Source of the DNA: an uncultured Oceanospirillaceae bacterium | GTDB taxonomy: Bacteria; Pseudomonadota; Gammaproteobacteria; Pseudomonadales; Balneatricaceae | Assembly (NCBI GenBank): GCA_913057435.1 | Contig: CAJXNY010000030.1 | Coordinates: 1-64,000, forward strand | Direction: 5' to 3' | Length of the DNA stretch: 64,000 bases | Part shown: positions 18,806 to 28,478 of the stretch, piece by piece | Position numbering within the stretch: position 1 is the first letter of the stretch | Layout: every line of letters begins with the position of its first letter | Notes under the pieces: generated by a model | Databases searched by the model: none | Told to the model about the DNA's origin: nothing | Seen by the model: the letters and a program-made list of their open reading frames with translations, nothing else | Translations under genes and position numbers: made by a program

Positions 18806-20083
18806 TTACTGGGCGCTGGCGTTTAGTGCCTGATCCAGATCGGCCAGCAGATCATCGATATGCTCGATACCAATCGACAGACGTACCATTTCAGCACTGA
18901 CACCGGCGGATTTCAGCTCTTCATCATTGAGCTGGCGGTGAGTGGTTTCCGCTGGAATTGATGCCAGTGACTTGCAGTCACCAATATTTACCAGACGCAG
19001 GAAAATTTGCAGCGCATCATAGAATGCACGGGTGCCTTCACGGCCAGATTTAACGCCAAAGCTCAAAATACCGGACGCCTGACCGTCCATATATTTCTGT
19101 GCCAGCGCATGGTCGGGGTGGCTTTCCAGCCCGGCATATTTCACCCAGCCAACCTGATCATGGCTTTCCAGATATTGAGCGACTTTCTGGGTGTTCTCGT
19201 TGATGCGCTCCATGCGCAGGCTCAGGGTTTCCAGGCCTTGCAGCAACAGGAAGGCGTTCATCGGGCTCAGGGCCGCGCCCATGTTGCGCAGTGGTACCAC
19301 CCGGCAGCGACCGATAAAAGCAGCAGGCCCAAAGGCTTCGGTGTAGACCACGCCATGGTAGGACACATCCGGCGTGTTCAGCAGCGGGAAGCGGTCAGCA
19401 TTGTCTGCCCATGGGAAGTTGCCGGAGTCCACAATAATCCCGCCCAGCGAGTTACCATGGCCGCCGATGTATTTGGTTGCCGCCTGGATAACAATATCAG
19501 CGCCTTGCTCAATAGGACGCCACATTGCCGGGCTCGGTACGGTGTTATCAACAATCAGTGGAATACCGTGGTGATGGGCCAGCTCAGCCAGTTTTTCAAC
19601 ATCGGCAATGCCGCCGGACGGATTACCGACGGATTCGCAGAAGATCGCTTTGGTGCGAGCGTCGATCTGTGCTTCCATGGCGGCAAAGTCGTCTTTTCTG
19701 ACGAACCGGCACTCAATCCCCTGACGTGGCAGCGTGTGGGCGAACAGATTATAGGTGCCACCGTACAGTTCGCTGGTGGAGATAAAGTTATCACCCACTT
19801 CGGCCAGTGTCTGGAGGCTGTAGGTAATTGCGGCCATGCCGGAGGCAACCGCCAGTGCAGCGATACCGCCTTCCATCTCAGCAACGCGCTTTTCCAGCAC
19901 ATCGGTGGTGGGGTTCATGATGCGGGTGTAAATATTGCCCGGTACTTTGAGGTCGAACAGGTCAGCTCCGTGCTGGGCACTGTCGAAGGCGTAGGAGGTG
20001 GTCTGGTAAACCGGTACGGCAACCGATTTGGTGGTAGGGTCCGGGGAAAATCCGCCATGTACGGCAATGGTTTCCAGTTTCAT
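18806..20083 (-). CDS. metY: O-acetylhomoserine sulfhydrylase (homocysteine synthase)
   Basis: PLP enzyme of 425 residues of the Cys/Met metabolism family. It makes homocysteine from O-acetylhomoserine and sulfide (direct sulfhydrylation). Family signs: VYQTTSYAFDSAQHG, YTRIMNPTTDVLEKRVAE, SGMAAITYSLQTL, and the PLP lysine in QAATKYIGGHG. The length and the long insertion with WADNADRFPLLNTPD fit MetY rather than the shorter MetB/MetC/MetZ group. The start at 20083 is chosen over a longer frame (20134) because MKLETIAVHGG is the family start and GAGGACC precedes it. A related activity such as O-succinylhomoserine use cannot be excluded. Confidence 0.88.
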   Translation of the reverse strand: MKLETIAVHGGFSPDPTTKSVAVPVYQTTSYAFDSAQHGADLFDLKVPGNIYTRIMNPTTDVLEKRVAEMEGGIAALAVASGMAAITYSLQTLAEVGDNFISTSELYGGTYNLFAHTLPRQGIECRFVRKDDFAAMEAQIDARTKAIFCESVGNPSGGIADVEKLAELAHHHGIPLIVDNTVPSPAMWRPIEQGADIVIQAATKYIGGHGNSLGGIIVDSGNFPWADNADRFPLLNTPDVSYHGVVYTEAFGPAAFIGRCRVVPLRNMGAALSPMNAFLLLQGLETLSLRMERINENTQKVAQYLESHDQVGWVKYAGLESHPDHALAQKYMDGQASGILSFGVKSGREGTRAFYDALQIFLRLVNIGDCKSLASIPAETTHRQLNDEELKSAGVSAEMVRLSIGIEHIDDLLADLDQALNASAQ

Positions 20084-20267
20084 CTGCAGGTCCTCAATGA
20101 CAACGTTGGCTGCCGGTGGCGCGACAGAATCCATCTGATTCCGGTGCCGGGCAGTATTGAAAATACGTAAAGTCCCTGATTGTAGAAGGTTCTGGCTATA
20201 AAATCAGCCCAGCAGCGCTGTTCTGAGAGGGCTGAATATGAATGCGATTTAACAACGAGAGCGTGTA

Positions 20268-21656
20268 ATGGCTAAACAGAAAACTGCCTTTGTCTGTAAT
20301 GACTGTGGTGCTGACCATGCCAAGTGGCAGGGCCAGTGTTCCGCCTGTGGTGCATGGAATACCCTGACAGAGATCCGTCTGAGCAGCGCTCCTGCCAGTG
20401 CCAGCGCGAGTAGTGCGGCACGCAATGTACGCTTTGATGGTTATGCTGGCGGGGCTTCACAGGATGCGGTGATCAGTCTGGCGGAGGTTAATCTGGCTGA
20501 GGTGCCCCGTTTCGGCACTGGCACCGGTGAGCTTGACCGAGTGCTCGGTGGTGGCCTGGTACCGGGCTCGGCGATTCTGATTGGCGGCCATCCGGGGGCG
20601 GGTAAAAGTACCCTGTTATTGCAGGTTATGTGCTTTCTTTCGGCACAAATGCCTGCACTTTATATTACCGGTGAGGAGTCGCTGCAACAGGTGGCGATGC
20701 GTGCTCATCGGCTGGGGTTACAGGCTGATCAGCTGAAGATGCTGTCGGAAACCTCGGTAGAAAAAATCTGTGATATCGCCCAGCAGCATAAACCCCGGGT
20801 AATGGTTATCGACTCGATCCAGGTGATGCATGTGGCGGACGTATCCTCAGCACCAGGCTCGGTGTCTCAGGTGCGTGAATCGGCCGCATTTCTGACCCGC
20901 TATGCCAAACAGACCGGTACGGTGCTGTTTCTGGTCGGTCATGTAACCAAAGATGGCAGCCTGGCCGGGCCCAAAGTGCTGGAGCATATGATTGACTGTT
21001 CCTTGCAGTTTGATGGTTCATCTGATTCGCGTTTTCGAACTTTGCGCTCGCATAAAAACCGGTTCGGGGCTGTTAACGAATTAGGCGTATTTGCGATGCT
21101 GGAAAACGGCCTGAAAGAGGTGCGTAACCCCAGTTCGATATTCCTGAGTCAGGCTGAACAGCCAAGCCCCGGCAGCGTGGTGATGGTGGTCTGGGAGGGT
21201 ACCCGGCCGTTGCTGGTAGAGGTCCAGGCGCTGGTGGATCAGTCCCATATGAATAACCCGCGCCGGGTTGCGGTGGGGCTGGAAGGTAACCGGCTGGCGA
21301 TGTTGCTGGCGGTACTGCACCGTCATGGTGGACTGCATACCGGTGATCAGGATGTATTCGTTAATGTGGTGGGTGGGGTCAAGGTACTGGAAACCAGTGC
21401 TGATCTGGCCTTGCTGCTGGCCGTGGTATCCAGCTACCGGGATCGGGCGCTGGCACAGGATCTGATGACGTTTGGTGAGGTGGGGTTGTCCGGTGAAATC
21501 CGCCCGGTGCCTAATGGTCAGGAGCGGATTCGTGAGGCAGCGAAACATGGTTTCCGGCGGGCAATTGTGCCTAAAGCTAATGTACCGAAAGAGCCGGTGC
21601 CAGGAATGGATGTGGTCGGGGTGAACTCGCTGTCTGAAGCGCTGGATGCTCTGTAG
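20268..21656 (+). CDS. radA: DNA repair protein RadA (Sms)
   Basis: Cytoplasmic ATPase of 462 residues that helps process recombination intermediates by driving branch migration with RecA. Domains: N-terminal four-Cys zinc finger (CNDCG and CSACG), RecA-like ATPase with Walker A GGHPGAGKST, the RadA-specific HKNRFGAVNELG motif, and a C-terminal Lon-protease-like domain that lacks a working protease site. Full length. The start is directly preceded by GAGAGCGTGTA, a modest ribosome site. Divergent from metY, with a 184-base gap. Confidence 0.97.
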   Translation: MAKQKTAFVCNDCGADHAKWQGQCSACGAWNTLTEIRLSSAPASASASSAARNVRFDGYAGGASQDAVISLAEVNLAEVPRFGTGTGELDRVLGGGLVPGSAILIGGHPGAGKSTLLLQVMCFLSAQMPALYITGEESLQQVAMRAHRLGLQADQLKMLSETSVEKICDIAQQHKPRVMVIDSIQVMHVADVSSAPGSVSQVRESAAFLTRYAKQTGTVLFLVGHVTKDGSLAGPKVLEHMIDCSLQFDGSSDSRFRTLRSHKNRFGAVNELGVFAMLENGLKEVRNPSSIFLSQAEQPSPGSVVMVVWEGTRPLLVEVQALVDQSHMNNPRRVAVGLEGNRLAMLLAVLHRHGGLHTGDQDVFVNVVGGVKVLETSADLALLLAVVSSYRDRALAQDLMTFGEVGLSGEIRPVPNGQERIREAAKHGFRRAIVPKANVPKEPVPGMDVVGVNSLSEALDAL

Positions 21657-21684
21657 GTTTTATCTGTCGCCCCGACTGTAAGGC

Positions 21685-22071
21685 TTAGTGGAGTGGGAAC
21701 AGGTGATCCAGTTCGCGCTCCAGCAGATTTTCATCACCCAGGTTCAGTTCCATAATGCGGCGCAGATGGGTCATGGTATCCAGGTCGATCGCATCGAAAC
21801 GCAGGCCGTAACTGTCACCGATAATCCGTACCAGAACGGTGGTGAATGTCAGTGCCAGACCGTTGTCAGTCAGGTGGATGTTCATCTGCAGCTGGTCATT
21901 CGGCTGGCATGGCAACGGGGTGTCACTTTTTATCAATGCACCCTTGAGCGACAGGTCCAGTAGTTCGACTGGATGAATCTGTTCGTTCGCTATCAATTCG
22001 GTTGTACCATCAAACTGGATACGTAAAAAACGGCGACGGTCCTGTTCGGCGGAAGGTGTGGTGATTGACAT
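21685..22071 (-). CDS. PilZ-domain protein, probable c-di-GMP receptor
   Basis: Protein of 128 residues that is essentially one PilZ domain. It has the c-di-GMP-binding signature: RRRFLR near residue 13 (the RxxxR switch) and DLSLKG near residue 43 (the D/NxSxxG motif). It probably binds c-di-GMP and passes the signal to a partner by contact. Divergent from the GGDEF gene at 22359, with a 287-base gap, and convergent with radA. The nearness of a diguanylate cyclase suggests, but does not prove, a shared circuit. Confidence 0.88.
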   Translation of the reverse strand: MSITTPSAEQDRRRFLRIQFDGTTELIANEQIHPVELLDLSLKGALIKSDTPLPCQPNDQLQMNIHLTDNGLALTFTTVLVRIIGDSYGLRFDAIDLDTMTHLRRIMELNLGDENLLERELDHLFPLH

Positions 22072-22358
22072 AATATTCTCCTGTTGTCCCTTTCAGTCGT
22101 GATCGCTTTAGCGTTTTACTGTTCTATGGAATTAATCGCAGCAGACTCTGGCCATGACCAGTCTGTACTGATAAAGGTAGCTGGTCTGTGAATTTTTTGT
22201 GAGAAATTGGGCGGATAACGTATTTGTTTTGCCTCACTGGCAGAGGCTTTAGTACATGCGTTTGATCTATTTTGTTTGCATATGAGCCATGTCATTGAGG
22301 TTCTGCCTGGGGATGCTTAAGTTGAAACCCCTCAAGCGTTATCGGAAGAATAATAATT

Positions 22359-23498
22359 ATGAGTTTTGAGGCGTTGCTGGATGTCGTCTGGACTGGGCGG
22401 CATTCTCGCTACTTTAATCAGGCCCGTAGTCACTATTTGTGCCGACGGGCGCGGACTATCGCATTTTTGATGATGGTATTGCAGCCGGCCTGGATTCTGG
22501 TTGATTACCTGTTACTACCTGCCAGCCTGCTTGAAGACGTCAGTATCTGGCGGATGACTTCCGGGCTGATCTGTGCCGGGCTGGCGCTGTGGGCGAGTTG
22601 TCCTTACAGCCTCTGGCGCGGTTATGTCAGGCTGCTGGGATTACTGGTCACGCTGTCATGCTTCCATATTTTCACCAGTAATATGCTGGTGTCTGCCGGG
22701 CACGGTGGCACGGTGGCGGGCTACCACTTTTTCCCCTTTATGGTTATCTGCATGCTGGCGGTGTTTCCACTGACTATCCTGGAGCTGTTATTGATGGTGG
22801 GCGGGATTATCCTGCTGGAGCTATCGCTACAGGCCTGGCAGGGTATGTTATGGCAGATAGAGAGCCTGAATAACCTCTGGTTACTGGCGATTCTGGGGGT
22901 AATTTCTGGCTGGGCGGCGGTTAATCAACTGAGTATGTTGCTGGGGCTGTTTCGGCAGGCCACCCGTGACCCACTGACCGGGTTGTCTAACCGCCGTCAG
23001 TCCATGGAACAGCTGGAAACGGATATGCGCACCCAGCGCGAAATGGGCAAGTCAGTCTCGGTGCTGATGTTTGATCTGGACCATTTCAAGCGTTTCAATG
23101 ATCAGTATGGCCATGCGGCCGGGGATATTGTATTGCGGGAATTTGGCAAAATCATGCGCAAACACGCGCGTAAACGCCATGACCTGTCGGGACGCTATGG
23201 CGGTGAGGAGTTTCTGATGATTCTGCCCGGGCTGGCACAGCCACAGGCGGCGGAGCTGGCGACGAACATACTGCACAGCTGTCGTAGTGCCAGGGCGCAG
23301 ACTCCCACCGGTGAGCAGATCAGTTTCACCACCAGTATCGGGCTGGCGACGTCGACTCCGGAGGATGATGTAGCGTCACTGTTGAAAAAAGCTGACGATG
23401 CGCTGTATCAGGCGAAGGGCAATGGACGGGATCAGGTGCAGATTGCCCTGTCTTCCCAGTCAGAGCCACAGAAGGTTGAGGCCGCTGAGCTGATTTAA
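22359..23498 (+). CDS. Membrane diguanylate cyclase
   Basis: Protein of 379 residues. About six hydrophobic segments fill residues 30-200 and form a membrane sensor of the MASE kind (exact class not recognised). A GGDEF domain at about 210-365 has RYGGEEFLMIL, the active GGEEF variant, and the metal-binding VLMFDLDHFKRFND. The residues five before the motif read KRHD, so the classical RxxD inhibitory site is not intact. Predicted to make c-di-GMP in response to a membrane signal. A terminator follows. Sits beside the PilZ gene. Confidence 0.9.
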   Translation: MSFEALLDVVWTGRHSRYFNQARSHYLCRRARTIAFLMMVLQPAWILVDYLLLPASLLEDVSIWRMTSGLICAGLALWASCPYSLWRGYVRLLGLLVTLSCFHIFTSNMLVSAGHGGTVAGYHFFPFMVICMLAVFPLTILELLLMVGGIILLELSLQAWQGMLWQIESLNNLWLLAILGVISGWAAVNQLSMLLGLFRQATRDPLTGLSNRRQSMEQLETDMRTQREMGKSVSVLMFDLDHFKRFNDQYGHAAGDIVLREFGKIMRKHARKRHDLSGRYGGEEFLMILPGLAQPQAAELATNILHSCRSARAQTPTGEQISFTTSIGLATSTPEDDVASLLKKADDALYQAKGNGRDQVQIALSSQSEPQKVEAAELI

Positions 23499-23524
23499 TC
23501 GTTAGTGATCAATATGCAGCTACA

Positions 23525-23552
23525 AAAACGGCCTCTGAAAAGAGGCCGTTTT
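23525..23552. terminator. Two-way terminator between GGDEF and ettA genes
   Basis: AAAACGGCCTC / GAGGCCGTTTT, an 11-bp perfect stem with a 6-base loop. T-rich ends on both strands suit termination of both converging genes. Confidence 0.9.
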
Positions 23553-23571
23553 GCTATCCGGACGCTGGCGA

Positions 23572-25236
23572 TTACAGGTCGGTCATACGCTTGTACTTGA
23601 TGCGCTCTGGCTGGTGGTCTTTACCGAAGCGACGTTTGTAGTCTTCCTGATACTCGGTGTAGTTACCCTCGAAGAACTCTACTTTGGACTCGCCTTCGTA
23701 CGCCAGCATGTGGGTACAGATACGGTCCAGGAACCAGCGGTCATGGGAGATGACGACCGCACAGCCCGGGAAGGCCAGGATGGCTTCTTCCAGTGCACGC
23801 AGGGTTTCGATGTCCAGATCGTTGGTTGGCTCATCCAGCAGCAGCACGTTGCCGCCTTCTTTCAGCAGTTTGGCCATGTGCAGGCGGTTACGCTCACCAC
23901 CGGACAGGTCTTTAGCGAATTTCTGCTGATCGCCGCCTTTGAAGTTGAAGCGACCACAGTAAGCACGGGCCGGGGTCTGGTAGTTACCCACGGTGATGAT
24001 TTCCTGACCGCCGGAGATCTCTTCGTAAACGGTCTTGCTACCATCGATTTCACGGGACTGGTTAACGTACGCCAGTTGCACGCTGGAACCGAGTTCGATC
24101 TCACCGGAATCCGGCTGCTCTTCACCGGCAATCATGCGGAACAGCGTTGACTTACCGGCACCGTTACCGCCGATAATGCCAACAATCGCACCCTGTGGAA
24201 TAGAGAAACTGAGGTCTTCAAACAGCACTTTCTCGCCGTAGGCTTTGCTGATGTTAACCGCATCAATGACCTTTTCACCCAGACGTGGCCCAGGTGGAAT
24301 GTAGATTTCCTGGGTTTCGTTGCGGGTCTGGAACTCTTTGGAGTTCATCTCTTCAAACTGCTTCAGACGCGCTTTGGACTTGGACTGACGGCCTTTGGAG
24401 CCCTGACGAACCCACTCCAGCTCGGAAGAAACAGATTTGCGGTGGGCCGCTTCCTGTTTCGCTTCCTGCGCCAGACGCGCTTCTTTCTGCTCCAGCCATG
24501 AAGAATAGTTGCCTTCGTATGGAATGCCGCGTCCGCGGTCCAGTTCCAGAATCCAGCCAGCGGCATTGTCCAGGAAGTAACGGTCATGGGTGATCGCGAC
24601 CACAGTACCTGGGTATTCCTGCAGGAAGCGCTCGATCCAGGCCACGGACTCAGCGTCCAGGTGGTTGGTTGGTTCGTCCAGCAGCAGCATATCTGGCTTG
24701 TCCAGCAGCAGGCGGCACAGCGCGACACGGCGACGTTCACCACCGGACAGGTTTTTAACCTCGGCATCCCAGGCAGGCAGGCGCATGGCATCGGCGGCAC
24801 GTTCGAGTGCTACTTCTAAATTGTGGCCATCTTTGGCCTGGATCAGATCTTCGAATTTCGCCTGCTGTTTAGCCAGCTCATCGAAGTCAGCATCGGGTTC
24901 AGCGTAGGCAGCGTACACCGCTTCCAGCCCGTCCAGTGCTTCTTTTACATCAGAAACAGACTCTTCCACGATCTGACGCACGGTTTTGCTGTCATCCAGC
25001 TCCGGCTCCTGCGGCAGGTAACCGACCTTGATGCCCGCCATCGGCTGGGCTTCACCGAGGATATCGGTGTCCAGCCCCGCCATGATTTTCAGCAGGGTAG
25101 ATTTACCGGAACCGTTCAGGCCCAGTACGCCAATTTTGGCGCCCGGGAAAAAAGAGAGGGAGATATCTTTCAGAATCTCGCGTTTGGGCGGAACAATTTT
25201 GCCCACGCGGTTCATGGAGTAAACGTACTGTGCCAT
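23572..25236 (-). CDS. ettA: Energy-dependent translational throttle protein EttA (ABC-F)
   Basis: Soluble ABC-F ATPase of 554 residues that binds the ribosomal E site and gates entry into elongation according to ATP/ADP level. It has two ATP-binding cassettes: Walker A GLNGSGKST and signature LSGGERRRVALCRLLLDKP in the first half, GGNGAGKST and LSGGERNRLHMAKLLKEGG in the second. Each is followed by a LLLDEPTN Walker B region. The linker carries the charged P-site tRNA interaction motif region (RQGSKGRQSKSKARL). The start MAQYVYSMNRVGK is the standard EttA start. Single gene. Confidence 0.97.
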   Translation of the reverse strand: MAQYVYSMNRVGKIVPPKREILKDISLSFFPGAKIGVLGLNGSGKSTLLKIMAGLDTDILGEAQPMAGIKVGYLPQEPELDDSKTVRQIVEESVSDVKEALDGLEAVYAAYAEPDADFDELAKQQAKFEDLIQAKDGHNLEVALERAADAMRLPAWDAEVKNLSGGERRRVALCRLLLDKPDMLLLDEPTNHLDAESVAWIERFLQEYPGTVVAITHDRYFLDNAAGWILELDRGRGIPYEGNYSSWLEQKEARLAQEAKQEAAHRKSVSSELEWVRQGSKGRQSKSKARLKQFEEMNSKEFQTRNETQEIYIPPGPRLGEKVIDAVNISKAYGEKVLFEDLSFSIPQGAIVGIIGGNGAGKSTLFRMIAGEEQPDSGEIELGSSVQLAYVNQSREIDGSKTVYEEISGGQEIITVGNYQTPARAYCGRFNFKGGDQQKFAKDLSGGERNRLHMAKLLKEGGNVLLLDEPTNDLDIETLRALEEAILAFPGCAVVISHDRWFLDRICTHMLAYEGESKVEFFEGNYTEYQEDYKRRFGKDHQPERIKYKRMTDL

Positions 25237-25395
25237 CTGTCACAACCTGTTCGATGTCTTGAGATGCGGGGATTTTAGCCGATTGGCGAGGGTGGGGCTA
25301 ATGGAGAATCTCTGTTGCTGAGCTCATGTGAGCTTCTTTTTTATGGCTTTACCAGGTAACCTGGATGACCGGGACAGTCATCGCAACTGGGTGTG

Positions 25396-25920
25396 TTATG
25401 ACGTTGAGTTACTTGGGAGGCTCTTTACGGTCCATGGCATATCTGGAGTAATGCTGCCCTGGTCAACGACTCTGGGGTGAGCATCTACAGCTTTTAATAG
25501 TTGCTTGAGCTTCTGAATGAGATCTTTAGGCTCGGCAATACGGGGGCGTAACCTGTTCCCCGTTGGGTGTTGTTCCAGGTGAAGTACAATGCGGAAAGGC
25601 TTCTTTATGGCGTTTTGTGCGAAGCTCTTCTCATCAGCATCATTGGCGTTGTGCTGTGCAGCAGCAAGCCCTGCCAGAGTGTCGCGTACTTTCTGGGCAA
25701 TTTCATCGGCGAGTTCACTGGGCTTCGTGCGTGGATGCTGGCGATAGTCTTTAACTTCGATAAGCCAAGTGTTGTTATCATCAATGGTAATCAGATCGAC
25801 AGCTTTAGATTTCCCAAAAGCATTTGTTAGCTGGTTACGGTAAAAGGCCCAGTCGTCATATTTTGTGCTGTTACTATGCTGGAATATGAACTCTAGCTCC
25901 CCTTCTTCTAGAGTTATCAT
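25396..25920 (-). CDS. PD-(D/E)XK-nuclease-like protein paired with AAA ATPase
   Basis: Protein of 174 residues. Residues about 38-60 read AVDLITIDDNN followed by TWLIEVKDYR. An acidic residue followed about 14 residues later by E-x-K in a beta strand is the core of PD-(D/E)XK nuclease folds, so a nuclease or nuclease-derived role is inferred. The rest is helical with basic patches. Its ATG overlaps the stop of the ATPase gene by four bases (ATGA), so the two are translated together and probably form a complex. I have seen this gene pair in many bacteria as hypothetical proteins but know no assigned function. A defence role is possible. Confidence 0.6.
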   Translation of the reverse strand: MITLEEGELEFIFQHSNSTKYDDWAFYRNQLTNAFGKSKAVDLITIDDNNTWLIEVKDYRQHPRTKPSELADEIAQKVRDTLAGLAAAQHNANDADEKSFAQNAIKKPFRIVLHLEQHPTGNRLRPRIAEPKDLIQKLKQLLKAVDAHPRVVDQGSITPDMPWTVKSLPSNSTS

Positions 25921-26969
25921 TCCTGTGACTCCATAAACCGGTCTGACTGCAACAACTCTTCATCCAGCATGATCAGCGTAGAAATATCATCAAGGGTATT
26001 GCCTTGTTCGACTCTCGTGCCATTTTCTGAGTCACCTAATGCAAAATAGCGTTTGCTTAAATATTTATGGTCTTCCTGACCAGACAGAATATCCAGTTCT
26101 CTAAGTAGAAATAGTGAATGTGTTGCGACGATGATCTGAATCCCATGTTTGCTCAAGTCCATAAGCAAAGCAGCAACAACCTTTATCAATTTAGGGTTCA
26201 GGTTGGCTTCGGGTTCGTCCCAGAACAGGTAGCCCTTATCCAGCAGCGAACCGGTGCTGATAAGGCGTGCAATCATGGCCAGCTTCCGCAAGCCTTCAGC
26301 AACCAGCGGCATCTCCATCCGCCCCGTTCCTTTTATAGCCAGGTAGAAACGACCATTTTTATCCAGCTCGACTTTGCCGCCCATCGCATCTTCAAGTGGC
26401 GAAACCAGCCGGGCGATGGTTTTCTCTCTGGGGCCTTTTAGCGTGAGTGCACCCAGCAAATCACACAGGTCAATCAGGTTTTCTTCTATATCCACATGAG
26501 CAGTGCGGTAGAGCTGAGGTAACCAGTGATACTGACTGAGCACTTCCCGCGTAGGGATAAAGATGGGGGCCTTGTCCTGCCATACTGTTGGCAGGTGATC
26601 GATCTGAACCTCTGATTTGCTGCTGGTGGCGAAACTGATGCCTGTTTCCAGCGAGGCTGATTCAAAGGTAAGTTTGAGCTCGCAGCGTTCGCGGCCTTGC
26701 TTACGACGTGCCAGACGCCCTAATGATTCCGGGCGCATAACGGTGATCAGTTTATCGGCGAACGCTTTCTGTAACCCGGTTTTGGTGGGTGTGTCTGACT
26801 GAGCCTTCAGGCCTTCCTGAGCGCTGGTCGCAATTAAGGCGTACAGCGCCTTGAGCAGGTGTGATTTACCACTGCCATTCTCACCAACGATTACATTCAG
26901 ACCCGGCGAAAACTCAAGGTCAGCCTGTTTGAATACTGTCAGATTTCGAATGTTCGCTGTCTTCAGCAT
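25917..26969 (-). CDS. AAA family ATPase (RecF/OLD-like), first gene of a two-gene unit
   Basis: ATPase of 350 residues with the SMC/RecF-like layout. Walker [15 protein letters not shown] near residue 30, a split middle region, the signature-like [15 protein letters not shown] near 225, Walker [13 protein letters not shown] near 250 and the switch His in [12 protein letters not shown]. It lacks the C-terminal Toprim domain of OLD nucleases; instead a small PD-(D/E)XK-like protein follows with a four-base overlap. ATPase-plus-effector pairs with this layout are common in anti-phage systems (Septu and PARIS have comparable designs), but this pair is not one of those by sequence that I can recognise. 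The next gene upstream is the orphan JetD. Confidence 0.85.
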   Translation of the reverse strand: MLKTANIRNLTVFKQADLEFSPGLNVIVGENGSGKSHLLKALYALIATSAQEGLKAQSDTPTKTGLQKAFADKLITVMRPESLGRLARRKQGRERCELKLTFESASLETGISFATSSKSEVQIDHLPTVWQDKAPIFIPTREVLSQYHWLPQLYRTAHVDIEENLIDLCDLLGALTLKGPREKTIARLVSPLEDAMGGKVELDKNGRFYLAIKGTGRMEMPLVAEGLRKLAMIARLISTGSLLDKGYLFWDEPEANLNPKLIKVVAALLMDLSKHGIQIIVATHSLFLLRELDILSGQEDHKYLSKRYFALGDSENGTRVEQGNTLDDISTLIMLDEELLQSDRFMESQE

Positions 26970-27127
26970 GGTCTGGCCTTAATTGATCCGGGTTCAGTGC
27001 GTTGCGCGGGCTTATGCCGTCTGCTGCGTACCGCATAAAATAACATGATTCTATCAAATATCTGGCAGCCAGCCGACCACTGCTGTTCGTGCTGTGTGTT
27101 GCTGAGTATCCGGGAACTATCACCACA

Positions 27128-28282
27128 TTACGGGTTATTGTGTGCCCTCCACTGGCTGACAGTATCCATAACCTGCTGCTTATCAATAAACTCCTGCTCC
27201 AGCCGTCCTTTCTTGAGTGATAGCAGATGATGATACAGCTGTGCTTCTTCAGGGCTCAGTTGTATCGGTGGTTCTGGTGTTGCGGGTAAGGGTTCGGTAA
27301 CGGCTTTGCTGTGTTGATAGTTATCGAAAATAGCTCGGCTCATCAGTAATGGGGTCAGGCCGGGCTGGTGCTGACGGGCCTGGGCCAGCATGCTGAGGCC
27401 CCGGCTGTCGATATCTCCCCAGTAGCCCAGGGTTTTGTCGCTGAGCCATTCGGCGCTGAGCCAGCGCAAGTTCAGGCCCGCACCCAGTATCGCCAGTGTA
27501 TCGGATAGTTCGGGAAGCTGGTGCAGGCAGCGCTCGTTTTCCACAATCAGAATATGGCTGGCACTCAGAGGGCAAGCTATCAGTTCGCTGTCGCGTACCC
27601 GTTGTTGTGTAAAGGGCAGCAGGCTGCCATCCAGATCCGCAACCAGCAGCCAGTGGTCATTGTCGTGCTGGGCACCCAGAAAGGTCTCCAGCCCTTGCTC
27701 ACTGGCCAGGCCATCGAAGCGGATGTCCAGCAGGCGGGTGATCAGGGTGCGGTTACGTTCAAAAAATTTTCTGTCGATGCCTGCCAGCGAGACGGCCCGT
27801 AACGGGCTGCCTTGCGCGGCCCCGGGTGTCAGCAGCAGGGCCAGTTCCGCCGCTTTGATTACCTCATGTTCTGGTTTATTGAATACCAGGCTGCGTTGTC
27901 GGATCAGGAAAGGGTGAAACTGCGAGTCAGTCTGCTGTACCAGGCGGCCTAACGCCTGGTATTCACGACGAATGTCCTGACTGGCGGTGGCGTTGACCCA
28001 CTCGGTCGGGGTGCTGAGTGCCCAGCTGACCGGTAGCTCTACGGCATCGTGGGTACTCTGGTAGTGGTGCTGTTCCCAGTGTACCCGGCCTATGCGCAGC
28101 TGCCGCCAGCGCTCGATATGCTGGCGGACCTGACTCAGGTGGTTGCGTACCGTGCTGGCCGCTGGCTTGCCGATACTGAGTTGTATCGGCCAGCTCTGCG
28201 GGTTTAGCAAGCGTTGCTCGCGCAGGTCGGCATTGTGCCATTGCTGGGCCAGTTTGCTGGCCAGCTCAGTGGGTGTTTTCAT
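27128..28282 (-). CDS. Orphan JetD-like protein (DUF3322/DUF2220, Wadjet nuclease subunit family)
   Basis: Protein of 384 residues with an N-terminal DUF3322 arm domain (about 10-190) and a C-terminal Toprim-like DUF2220 domain. The Toprim acidic residues are in ILIVENERCL (Glu) and YWGDIDSRGL near 288 (Asp-x-Asp). In Wadjet systems JetD is the nuclease that cleaves closed circular plasmid DNA together with the SMC-like JetA, JetB and JetC. None of those three is present here: the space upstream is taken by a gene on the other strand. It is therefore an orphan, a remnant, or works with other partners such as the nearby ATPase pair 158 bases downstream. No good ribosome site precedes the ATG. 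Confidence 0.8.
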   Translation of the reverse strand: MKTPTELASKLAQQWHNADLREQRLLNPQSWPIQLSIGKPAASTVRNHLSQVRQHIERWRQLRIGRVHWEQHHYQSTHDAVELPVSWALSTPTEWVNATASQDIRREYQALGRLVQQTDSQFHPFLIRQRSLVFNKPEHEVIKAAELALLLTPGAAQGSPLRAVSLAGIDRKFFERNRTLITRLLDIRFDGLASEQGLETFLGAQHDNDHWLLVADLDGSLLPFTQQRVRDSELIACPLSASHILIVENERCLHQLPELSDTLAILGAGLNLRWLSAEWLSDKTLGYWGDIDSRGLSMLAQARQHQPGLTPLLMSRAIFDNYQHSKAVTEPLPATPEPPIQLSPEEAQLYHHLLSLKKGRLEQEFIDKQQVMDTVSQWRAHNNP

Positions 28283-28478
28283 GTTGGTTATTACGTACCA
28301 GGTATCTGTTTCTCCATCCTGTTCAGAGGCTCCTGCTAGCCACCCTTGCGGGTGGGGTGCCAGAGGGGGGGGCTGCGAGCCGCTTCCTTAAACTATGAAA
28401 CCGGGCCGGAATGGTCGGGCAGATTTTCAGGATTGGGCTATCGTGAAAGGACATGGAATTCATTCAGGAGCGCCAGTC

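Noticed and set aside
19007-20170. 387-codon open frame antisense to metY
   Set aside because: Opposite a clear PLP enzyme, no ribosome site, no recognisable motif.
25321-25342. Plus-strand terminator AGCTCA/TGAGCT with T run
   Set aside because: A good-looking hairpin, but no plus-strand gene ends upstream of it; probably chance or a relic.
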